Below, piece after piece: positions 50,326-57,697 of a stretch of DNA of 64,000 nt. The notes beneath the pieces were generated by a model. The model was not told where the DNA came from. It did no database searches and saw only the letters and a list, made by a program, of their open reading frames with translations. The DNA comes from SB25 sp029560875 (GTDB lineage: Bacteria; Bacteroidota; Bacteroidia; Bacteroidales; Tenuifilaceae), in contig DAOOPM010000005.1 in the NCBI GenBank assembly GCA_035388225.1, positions 62,001 through 126,000 on the forward strand, written 5' to 3'. A program made the position numbers and the translations under genes. Within the stretch, counting starts at the first letter, position 1. The number at the start of each line of letters is the position of its first letter.

Positions 50326-50336
50326 AACCTATAGGT

Positions 50337-51389
50337 TTATTTAGTTTTATCTATATTATTTTTAATCAGCGCTTTGTTTATTCTCTTAACTATTGCTGGA
50401 CCCTCGTAGATGAAACCGGTATATACCTGAATTAACGAAGCGCCCGCTTCAAGTTTTTCAATGGCATCCTTTGGGGTCATTATACCACCAACACCAATAA
50501 TTGGTTTACTGCCGTTTAGTTTACTATTGATGTAGCGAATAACCTCGGTAGAACGGTTATTTATAGGTGCACCGCTAAGCCCTCCGTTGCCAATTGCACT
50601 AATCCTATCGGTAGGGATAGTCAGGTTATTGCGACTTGTTGTTGTATTAGTTGCAACGTAGCCATCAATACCCGCAGCTTCGGCAATATTTAGAGTTTCA
50701 TCGATTTGGTCATTTGTTAAATCGGGCGAGACTTTAAGTAGAATAGGTTTCTTGGAGTCGAACTTTTTTCGGGCATCAATAATTGCATCCAGAATATCCT
50801 TAAGTCCACTTCCCTCCTGAAGTTCGCGTAAATTGGTAACGTTAGGACAACTTATATTGACAACTATGTAATCGACCAAAGGATAGAGCTCGTTGAAGCA
50901 AACCAGATAGTCGTTTACAGCTTCAGAGTTAGGAGTCAAAGTATTCTTACCAATATTACCTCCAATAATCAAATTTTTCTTCCTGTTTCCGGTCAAATTA
51001 TACTTAACATAATTAACCCCTTTATTATTGAACCCCATCCTGTTGATAATGCCCTTATCAGGAATTACTCGAAACAAGCGAGGTTTGGGATTTCCGGGTT
51101 GTGGTTTAGGTGTAACTGTGCCAATTTCAATAAAAGAGAATCCGAAAGATGAGAATTCGTTGAAAAATTCAGCATTCTTGTCGAAACCAGCAGCAAGACC
51201 AACCGGATTTTTGAATTTATAGCCAAAAACATTTCTTTCAAGCGATTTATGCTCGGCAGAAAACGTCTTTTTAAGTAGGAAATAAACACCAGGAATCTTA
51301 GTGCCTGTTTTAAGCATAAGCACTACTAAATGATGAACAAACTCAGGGTTCATCCGAAAAAGGATAGGCCTTACAATAAACTTATACAT
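50337..51389 (-). CDS. pyrD: Dihydroorotate dehydrogenase, class 2 (quinone-linked)
   Basis: A 350-residue FMN enzyme of pyrimidine synthesis that passes electrons to the quinone pool. The N-terminal helices (about 1-40) that anchor class 2 enzymes to the membrane are present, as is KNPVGLAAGFDKNAE-type sequence around residue 65. The catalytic loop reads VVNISCPNVTNL, with Cys181 where class 2 enzymes usually have Ser; Cys at this place is the class 1 state. FMN and phosphate-binding segments (ATNTTTSR, GNGGLSGAPI, GVGGIMTPKDA) are intact. It starts the tight run of genes into the selenium cluster and is preceded by the XRE regulator, 48 nt away. Confidence 0.95.
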   Translation of the reverse strand: MYKFIVRPILFRMNPEFVHHLVVLMLKTGTKIPGVYFLLKKTFSAEHKSLERNVFGYKFKNPVGLAAGFDKNAEFFNEFSSFGFSFIEIGTVTPKPQPGNPKPRLFRVIPDKGIINRMGFNNKGVNYVKYNLTGNRKKNLIIGGNIGKNTLTPNSEAVNDYLVCFNELYPLVDYIVVNISCPNVTNLRELQEGSGLKDILDAIIDARKKFDSKKPILLKVSPDLTNDQIDETLNIAEAAGIDGYVATNTTTSRNNLTIPTDRISAIGNGGLSGAPINNRSTEVIRYINSKLNGSKPIIGVGGIMTPKDAIEKLEAGASLIQVYTGFIYEGPAIVKRINKALIKNNIDKTK

Positions 51390-51437
51390 ACATTGAAAGT
51401 TTAGGCAAAGCTACATTAAAGAAGGTAGATTTACAAA

Positions 51438-51887
51438 CTAAGGAGTAGAGATAAACTCCTCAAAAGTATTATCGGTATAAAATACAACTATGCGTTTCAC
51501 CATTCGCGAAGCAGATTCGAGCTTTTTTACAGATGTATCCAAGTTATTTTTTGGGGCTTCAGCTTCATTTTTTACACCCGTAACCAATATTTGCTCCGCA
51601 GGTTTAATGGGAGTTACTTTATCTGAAATATCATCCTTTTTAGGTGTGTCTAAATCAAATAGAGAGCCCTGTACTAGGGTTTTATACATATTTCCTTTGC
51701 CTGTTATTAGCCAGTCGGAGTTTAGTGCTGGGAATTTATGAATAATTTTGCTTATAAGGTCGAAACTAGGGTTGTTTCTGCCCGTGAGTATGTGCGATAT
51801 AGCACTTCGTTGCACACCTAGTATCTCTGCAAATTTAGCAGGAGTAAGTTGCTCCGAATCGAGAAGTTTATGTAGCCTATTCTGCAT
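51438..51887 (-). CDS. XRE-family helix-turn-helix regulator
   Basis: A 149-residue DNA-binding protein. I chose the ATG at 51887 (MQNRLHKLLDSEQLTPAKFA). The HTH spans about 15-45, with FAEILGVQRSAISHILTGRN as the helix-turn-helix core. A variable linker follows, and the C-terminal part (about 125-147) has MVKRIVVFYTDNTFEEF, a small strand-rich end I recall from other Bacteroidota regulators. It lies 48 nt before pyrD on the same strand. A phased set of ACAnnTGT motifs covers its promoter and start codon, so autoregulation is likely. Confidence 0.88.
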   Translation of the reverse strand: MQNRLHKLLDSEQLTPAKFAEILGVQRSAISHILTGRNNPSFDLISKIIHKFPALNSDWLITGKGNMYKTLVQGSLFDLDTPKKDDISDKVTPIKPAEQILVTGVKNEAEAPKNNLDTSVKKLESASRMVKRIVVFYTDNTFEEFISTP

Positions 51888-51958
51888 ATGTAAACATGTA
51901 TGACACAAATGTAAAAAATATTTTAATCACATATGTAACTAAAATAAAATACATTTGT
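51884..51958 (-). promoter_or_regulatory. Phased operator-like array and promoter of the XRE gene
   Basis: Four 8-bp sites of the form ACAnnTGT are spaced 21-24 bp apart: GCATATGT (51884-51891, one mismatch, over the start codon), ACAAATGT (51905-51912), ACATATGT (51929-51936) and ACATTTGT (51951-51958). The spacing is about two helical turns. On the minus strand TACATTTG (51913-51906) matches the -7 consensus and coincides with the second site. A dimeric repressor bound here would block its own promoter. Confidence 0.55.
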
Positions 51959-52608
51959 ATCTCAACTTGTTTGGCTCTTTAATTTGTTGCAGTTAGGGTT
52001 GCTTGGGTAAATAGTCTGACCTTAGTGTTTCGTTATACGGCTATATGAATAGGTAAAACCATATATTGCTTGCATTCTAGGAGTTGGTGACGAAAGGCTT
52101 GTTTTACACTTTGAAATAGCATTATCTCCTTTAAAATGGGTTTTTAAGGGGGCATAATAGCTATCCTTTTAATGTTTTTCGGCGCAAGTAGTGTATATAG
52201 TATTTAATAATTGTATTTAAATGTTTAATTAACATTAAAATACATAACTCAACTGTAGTATTGTATCATATAATGATATTTAAATGCTGGATATTAAGCA
52301 CATATAAATAGGTTTAACTTAATTAATAGCGTTAATTTTTTAGTTGATATAACAAATTTAAATATTAAGTTTATTAATTTTATATAAAATACTGATATAC
52401 AGTTTAATAAATTATTATTTATATATATATTGATATATCATAGTTAATCGTTTGATTGTAAATTTATATTGTTTACAAATGTGAATTTATTAAATTTAAT
52501 AGAGATTTTTTAAGTAAATGAATATTTATACCAATCTCTCGATGAGGTTAGCATAAAAAATTACTTAACATAATTAATGTAGAATGGAGAGAATATTTAG
52601 ATTAATCT
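51959..52608. other. AT-rich non-coding spacer of about 650 bp
   Basis: This stretch, between the XRE gene and RNase P RNA, becomes extremely AT-rich after about 52200, with runs such as TTATTTATATATATAT near 52420. I see no open reading frame with coding character, tRNA or clear terminator. It may hold upstream regulation of the neighbours or be a remnant of an accessory insertion. Confidence 0.6.
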
Positions 52609-52988
52609 AGTCAGCCTGTAAGCCGGGTTTTGTTCGAACAAAGTTCGCTCCTATCATTTATCTTGGATTATGGTTACCCATAACCTCCTGCGACCTACCC
52701 CTTCCAGACCGACGATTGCTCGTCAACAGGGCGGACAACCCTGCAGCCAGAAAACTGGCACTCGGAATATACACGGTCTTGCAGCCCATAAGATGCACGG
52801 CATTCTGTATCGCTACAGAACCCGGTAAGCTCTTACCTCACCTTTTCACCCTTACCACGCAAGCGTGGCGGTTATTTTCTGTTCCATTACTATGCCCTCA
52901 CGAGCATCTTCCCGTTAGGAAGTATGGTGTCCTGCGCTGCCCGGACTTTCCTCCCCGATATTTCACGGAGCGATAGAACGGCTGACTA
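52609..52988 (-). ncRNA. rnpB: RNase P RNA (bacterial class A)
   Basis: About 380 nt on the minus strand. The 5' part has the conserved GAGGAAAGTCCGGGC of the P3-P4 region and the 3' part has ACAAAACCCGGCTTACAGGC, the universal P4/3' element. The middle contains the GTAAGAGCTTACCGG and AGTGCCAGTTTTCTGGCTGC segments. The ends pair as P1 (GTCAGCC with GGCTGAC, extended by AGATTAA with TTAATCT). It is the catalytic RNA that trims tRNA 5' ends. The exact ends are uncertain by a few bases. Confidence 0.96.
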
Positions 52989-53008
52989 TTTAATCTAAAT
53001 GCTTTATA

Positions 53009-54076
53009 CTATTTCAGATACACTAAGGTTGCACCGTAACCGTACTCTTTAAACGATGCATCCTGATATTTGAGTTTAGGGTACTTGCTATCGAGTGCCC
53101 TTGTTATTTCGTACTTAAGTTTACCATTACCAATACCGTGGATAAAGACCATCTTCTTGGTATTCCCTTTTAATCTGCCCTGTAATGCGGTCTCGAACCG
53201 CGCTAGTTGAATTTGAATAATTTCACCGGGAGCCATTCCGCTCCAGTTATCAACCAACTCGTGAATATGTAAATCCACCTCCTCGATATCATCAACCTGC
53301 TTTTTAACGGGCTTCACAATTGGCTTAGGCTCCTTTTGCTTTATTGCTTCGGATATAGCCTTATCAGTCAAGTGCTTTAGCATCTCCTCCTTGTAAGAAT
53401 CGGATACAGAGATGATATATGCGCGCTCATCGAAGAAGTCGTTCTCGGTAAAGTTGCCCCCTTTCTGAAGTTTTATTGGGTTTAACTCAATATCGTAGAA
53501 CTCTGGCTGGTGTGCCTTGTAGGCGATATTCTTATAGTAAACTGCCTGAATATTGAAAGTGGTTACCTGATTAATCTCCGACAACTCGAAAGTTTTGATA
53601 AACTCTTTGGTGTCCGATGCTAAAAGACCCGCTTTAATAAGGTTTAGTTTACCATCCTCCCATTTAGATATTGCATAGAATACCCTGTAGGAACTATCGT
53701 TGATGATATACAAATCGATATTCGACTTATACAGTGAATTGATATCCTTTGGAACAAAGGCTAGTTGAAGAGCAACGGAATCGCCTTGCTCATCGGATTC
53801 TTTATTCTCGTCAACGTTAATGTCATTATTTTCAACCTTAGCCTCCTGCTTAGGTAGATTCTTTTGCTTAGAGTCCTTAGGAGTCTGATGATTGCTAGTT
53901 CCCTTTATTTTATTGTCGGATACGCTGTCTATAACAACTAAATCGGAGTCGAGAACGGGAATTTCAAATCCATCCTCGCTTTCCACAAGGACTTTTCTTT
54001 TATCCAGAATTTTCACAACTTTTCCGCCACCAACCTCGTTTAGGAACCGAACCTTATCTCCCACTCTTACATTCAT
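53009..54076 (-). CDS. DUF2027 and Smr-domain protein
   Basis: A 355-residue cytosolic protein. The N-terminal region (VRVGDKVRFLNEVGGGKVVK) is a KOW/SH3-like start typical of the DUF2027 family of Bacteroidota; a low-complexity linker rich in Lys, Asn, Asp and Glu covers about 60-98; a beta-sandwich follows; and the C-terminal Smr domain (about 270-355) has DLHIHELVDNW and the FIHGIGNGKLK motif, corresponding to the LDxH and HGxG motifs of MutS2-type nucleases. It may bind or nick nucleic acid. It is divergent from queA. Confidence 0.88.
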   Translation of the reverse strand: MNVRVGDKVRFLNEVGGGKVVKILDKRKVLVESEDGFEIPVLDSDLVVIDSVSDNKIKGTSNHQTPKDSKQKNLPKQEAKVENNDINVDENKESDEQGDSVALQLAFVPKDINSLYKSNIDLYIINDSSYRVFYAISKWEDGKLNLIKAGLLASDTKEFIKTFELSEINQVTTFNIQAVYYKNIAYKAHQPEFYDIELNPIKLQKGGNFTENDFFDERAYIISVSDSYKEEMLKHLTDKAISEAIKQKEPKPIVKPVKKQVDDIEEVDLHIHELVDNWSGMAPGEIIQIQLARFETALQGRLKGNTKKMVFIHGIGNGKLKYEITRALDSKYPKLKYQDASFKEYGYGATLVYLK

Positions 54077-54123
54077 AATCTACAATATTGATTTACAATG
54101 TCTTGTTAAAAACAAATAACTCA

Positions 54124-54141
54124 CAAAATTAACTAATTTTG
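54124..54141. promoter_or_regulatory. Back-to-back divergent -7 elements between the Smr gene and queA
   Basis: CAAAATTA-AC-TAATTTTG is an 18-bp palindrome in which the right arm (54134-54141) is a perfect -7 element for queA and the left arm, read on the minus strand (54131-54124), is a perfect -7 element for the Smr gene. No clear -33 element is seen for either. Confidence 0.4.
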
Positions 54142-54198
54142 CGGAACCATTCGTTCTATTTGCTGAATGTGCCTAATAAGATTTTCAATTGATTGATA

Positions 54199-55407
54199 AT
54201 GAGCATCGATTTTGATAAAATAAAAATATCGGATTACGATTACGAACTCCCTGAGGCGAGAATTGCCAAGCATCCATTGGCTAACAGGGATGAGTCAAAA
54301 CTCCTACTTTACAGGAATAGCAATATCTCCGAAGATATTTTCAGAAATATCGAAAATTATATACCAGAGGGTAGCACCTTAATCTTGAACAACACCAAGG
54401 TTGTTAGGGCAAGGCTTAATTTCAAAAGGAGTACAGGAGCATCAATAGAGATATTTCTGCTGGAGCCAATAACCCCTGCCGATTATGCACAATCGTTTGG
54501 GAATCACTCATCGGTTACCTGGAAATGCTTGGTTGGAAACCTTAAAAAGTGGAAAAATGATATTTTGGAATTGAGTATTCCTCAATCAAATTCAACACTT
54601 TATGCGAATAAACTGAAGCATTTAACTGAGGGTGTTGAAGTTGAGTTTACCTGGAATAATGCTGATTTAAGTTTTGCTCAGATAATTGAACTATGCGGAA
54701 ATGTGCCAATTCCACCCTACTTAAACCGCGATTCAGAGGAGATTGATAAGGATAGATACCAAACAGTTTACGCACATCCGGAAGGTTCTGTGGCCGCACC
54801 AACTGCAGGATTACACTTTACCAACACCGTGTTCGATAAACTATCTGTAAAGTCAATTAAAAGACACTACGTTACACTTCACGTTGGAGCAGGCACTTTT
54901 AAGCCAGTAAAGGCAGAGAGCGTTGCTGAACACGAGATGCACACTGAACACTTCTTTGTGGAAAAGAAATTTATTGAAAGCATTGTAAATACTGAAGGTA
55001 AACTGTTTGTAGTTGGGACAACAACCCTTAGGACATTGGAAAGTTTATACTGGCTTGGAGTAAAAGCCCATAATGGACAATTGGAGGCTCCTTTTTTTAT
55101 TTCGCAGTGGGAACCATACAATTTACCCAAATTGCCTATAAAGGAATCGTTTAAAGCCCTTTTAAAGCATTTAAACGATAGGAATATGAATGTTGTATCG
55201 GCATCAACCCAAATAATGATTATGCCAGGTTATGAGATTATGACTGCCGATGCGCTTATCACTAACTTTCATCAACCCAAATCTACATTATTGCTGCTAG
55301 TATCGGCTCTAATTGGCAACGACTGGAAGAAAGTGTACAAATACGCAATGGAAAACAACTTCCGTTTTTTGAGCTATGGCGATAGTAGTTTGTTATTTAA
55401 AGAGTAA
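54199..55407 (+). CDS. queA: S-adenosylmethionine:tRNA ribosyltransferase-isomerase
   Basis: A 402-residue enzyme that transfers and rearranges the ribosyl part of S-adenosylmethionine onto 7-aminomethyl-7-deazaguanine in tRNA to give epoxyqueuosine. I chose the ATG at 54199, two codons after a possible TTG. Conserved segments are YELPEARIAKHPL near the start, LILNNTKVVRARL, SVAAPTAGLHFT and HVGAGTFKPVK. The protein is longer than the usual 340-360 residues because of inserts in the central region, which is common in Bacteroidota. A YgiQ-type gene follows 11 nt downstream. Confidence 0.95.
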   Translation: MSIDFDKIKISDYDYELPEARIAKHPLANRDESKLLLYRNSNISEDIFRNIENYIPEGSTLILNNTKVVRARLNFKRSTGASIEIFLLEPITPADYAQSFGNHSSVTWKCLVGNLKKWKNDILELSIPQSNSTLYANKLKHLTEGVEVEFTWNNADLSFAQIIELCGNVPIPPYLNRDSEEIDKDRYQTVYAHPEGSVAAPTAGLHFTNTVFDKLSVKSIKRHYVTLHVGAGTFKPVKAESVAEHEMHTEHFFVEKKFIESIVNTEGKLFVVGTTTLRTLESLYWLGVKAHNGQLEAPFFISQWEPYNLPKLPIKESFKALLKHLNDRNMNVVSASTQIMIMPGYEIMTADALITNFHQPKSTLLLLVSALIGNDWKKVYKYAMENNFRFLSYGDSSLLFKE

Positions 55408-55418
55408 AATGATAAAAC

Positions 55419-57179
55419 GTGGATAATAAAGCGAGGAGTAATAGTAAGTTTCTGCCAACAACAATCAAGGAGATGAGGGCTCTTGGTTGGGAACAGGCCG
55501 ATATTATCCTATTTACAGGCGATGCCTATGTTGACCATCCCTCGTTTGGCGCTGCTGTTATTGGTAGGGTATTGGAAAACGCTGGTTTTAAAGTTGCTAT
55601 TGTTCCTCAGCCCAACTGGCGCGACGATTTACGCGATTTTAAAAAACTTGGAGAACCGCGTCTATTCTTTGCTGTATCATCGGGATGTATGGACTCAATG
55701 GTGAACCACTATACGGCCAATATACGCCTACGTAGCGATGATGCTTACACACCAGGCGGAGTTTCGGGCTATAGGCCCGACTATGCTGTAAAAGTTTACT
55801 CCAATATTATAAAGAAATTATATCCGAATACACCTCTAGTGATTGGTGGAATAGAGTCTTCGCTTAGGCGATTTACACACTACGATTACTGGAGCAATAC
55901 TTTGAAACCTTCGATATTGATTGATAGTGAGGCTGATATACTTGTTTACGGTATGGGCGAAAAACCAATAGTGGAGATTGCTCAACGATTATCGAGAGGT
56001 GCTAGCATTTATCAACTCAGAGATATTCCACAGATTGGCTATGTTGATTCAAATTTGGAAAAGTACAGCAAGTCCAAAAACACCATCAACCTTCACTCCT
56101 ACGATGATTGCCTCAAGGATAAACTGAAGTTTGGCGAGAACTTTAAGCTAATTGAGTCGGAATCGAACCGGATGAATGCTAAATGCTTGGTTGAGCCCGT
56201 AAACGATAAATGCGTAGTTGTTAACCCTCCATATCCGCTTCCTAGCACCAACGAAATTGATAGTTGGTACGATTTACCCTACACACATTTGCCTCACCCA
56301 CGCTATAAGGATAAAGCAATTCCTGCTTGGGAGATGATTAAATTCTCGGTGAATATTCACCGAGGATGCTTTGGAGGATGCAGTTTCTGTACCATTTCGG
56401 CTCATCAGGGAAGATTCATTTCATCGCGTTCCGAGAAATCGATTCTGGATGAGATTGAGAAAATCAAGAAACTACCAGGATTTAAGGGGTATTTGAGTGA
56501 TATTGGTGGCCCATCGGCCAATATGTACAGGATGCAAGGAAAAGACCTCAGTATTTGCGAAAAATGTAAGCGTCAATCGTGCATATTCCCGAGTGTCTGT
56601 AATAATCTAAATTCCAGTCACGAGTCGATAAATCAACTCTACAGCAAGGTTAGGAAGATTGATGGAATTAAGAAGGCATTTATAGGTAGTGGCGTACGCT
56701 ACGATTTATTCATCGATAAGCAAAGTAAGGCTGAACAGGAATACTTCGAGAATCTATGCAGATACCACGTTTCGGGCAGGTTAAAGGTTGCTCCCGAGCA
56801 TACGTCGGATAGAGTGCTGAAAATGATGCGCAAACCATCGTTTAAACTCTTCCACTTACTTAAACAAAAGTTTGATGACATCAACCATAAATTCTCATTA
56901 AATCAGCAACTTATACCTTACTTTATATCGAGCCATCCTGCAAGCACCGACCAGGATATGCAGAACCTTGCCGATGAAACAAGGCGTTTAAACTTCAAAC
57001 TGGAGCAGGTTCAAGATTTTACACCAACACCAATGACATTGGCATCCACAATATACTACACAGGAGTTGACCCTTATACTGGAGAGAAAGTATATGTAGC
57101 CAGAACAAAGCAAGAAAAGCAGAAGCAGCAAAGTTACTTCTTCTGGTACAAGAACGAAAACAAAAAAAGCCGACGTTAA
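55419..57179 (+). CDS. YgiQ-family radical SAM protein
   Basis: A 586-residue protein with an N-terminal B12-binding-like region (FTGDAYVDHPSFGAAVIGRV) and a radical SAM domain whose [4Fe-4S] motif is CFGGCSFC (about residues 313-320). A second Cys-rich stretch, CEKCKRQSC, lies near residue 390. The YgiQ family (UPF0313) has no firmly assigned reaction. The start appears to be GTG at 55419: an in-frame stop lies two codons upstream, and the next ATG would remove the conserved FLPTT segment. It follows queA by 11 nt and is probably co-transcribed. Confidence 0.92.
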   Translation: MDNKARSNSKFLPTTIKEMRALGWEQADIILFTGDAYVDHPSFGAAVIGRVLENAGFKVAIVPQPNWRDDLRDFKKLGEPRLFFAVSSGCMDSMVNHYTANIRLRSDDAYTPGGVSGYRPDYAVKVYSNIIKKLYPNTPLVIGGIESSLRRFTHYDYWSNTLKPSILIDSEADILVYGMGEKPIVEIAQRLSRGASIYQLRDIPQIGYVDSNLEKYSKSKNTINLHSYDDCLKDKLKFGENFKLIESESNRMNAKCLVEPVNDKCVVVNPPYPLPSTNEIDSWYDLPYTHLPHPRYKDKAIPAWEMIKFSVNIHRGCFGGCSFCTISAHQGRFISSRSEKSILDEIEKIKKLPGFKGYLSDIGGPSANMYRMQGKDLSICEKCKRQSCIFPSVCNNLNSSHESINQLYSKVRKIDGIKKAFIGSGVRYDLFIDKQSKAEQEYFENLCRYHVSGRLKVAPEHTSDRVLKMMRKPSFKLFHLLKQKFDDINHKFSLNQQLIPYFISSHPASTDQDMQNLADETRRLNFKLEQVQDFTPTPMTLASTIYYTGVDPYTGEKVYVARTKQEKQKQQSYFFWYKNENKKSRR

Positions 57180-57192
57180 GTCGGCTTTTTTT
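57162..57192. terminator. Bidirectional terminator between the YgiQ gene and the ATPase operon
   Basis: AAAAAAAGCCGAC-gttaa-GTCGGCTTTTTTT overlaps the YgiQ stop codon and can end the convergent ATPase transcript too. Confidence 0.87.
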
Positions 57193-57209
57193 ACTTATTT
57201 GACAAGCAA

Positions 57210-57668
57210 TTACAACGATTGACTGATGATAAAGGTAGTTGCAAAAGCGATAATAGCGTAAAGCTCTGGGAATACGGCAAGAATCATAGTATTACCAAAC
57301 ACATCGTGGCCATTACCAATAGCGTTGATACCGTTAGCACAAACCTGACCCTGACGAACTGCTGAGATTAATCCCACAACACCAAGAATGACACCTGCTG
57401 CTAAAATTGCAAGGGCTTGGGTCATATTCATACTTGCACTGATAATTCCTTTACTGTTAATAATGAAGAAACCCCCAAAACCGTAAAGACCTTGTGTACC
57501 AGGAAGAGCACTTAGAAGCATATAGCTACCAAAAGCATCGTCCTTTTTCTTCATAGCACCAACAGTTGCGTTACCGCCCATAACTGTTCCAACTGCACTT
57601 CCAATACCTGTGAGAAGTACCATTAGCACCAATCCAGTGTATGCAAGAATTACTGTTACGTTTTCCAT
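57210..57668 (-). CDS. atpK: V/A-type ATPase subunit K (membrane rotor)
   Basis: A 152-residue membrane protein of four helices arising from an internal duplication of the two-helix c-subunit hairpin. Only the second hairpin keeps the acidic residue (Glu135 in VFPELYAII). Residues matching the Na+ ligands of Enterococcus hirae NtpK are all present: Leu55, Thr58 and Gln59 in LPGTQGLYGF, Gln106 in RQGQV, and Glu135. This suggests Na+ coupling. It is the last gene of the operon, 29 nt after atpI, and ends at a bidirectional terminator. Confidence 0.95.
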   Translation of the reverse strand: MENVTVILAYTGLVLMVLLTGIGSAVGTVMGGNATVGAMKKKDDAFGSYMLLSALPGTQGLYGFGGFFIINSKGIISASMNMTQALAILAAGVILGVVGLISAVRQGQVCANGINAIGNGHDVFGNTMILAVFPELYAIIAFATTFIISQSL

Positions 57669-57697
57669 AAAAATTCTCCTTATTGATTAGTTAATTA

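Noticed and set aside
52716..52976. 86-codon open frame on the plus strand
   Set aside because: It lies entirely antisense within the RNase P RNA gene, whose conserved elements explain the sequence.
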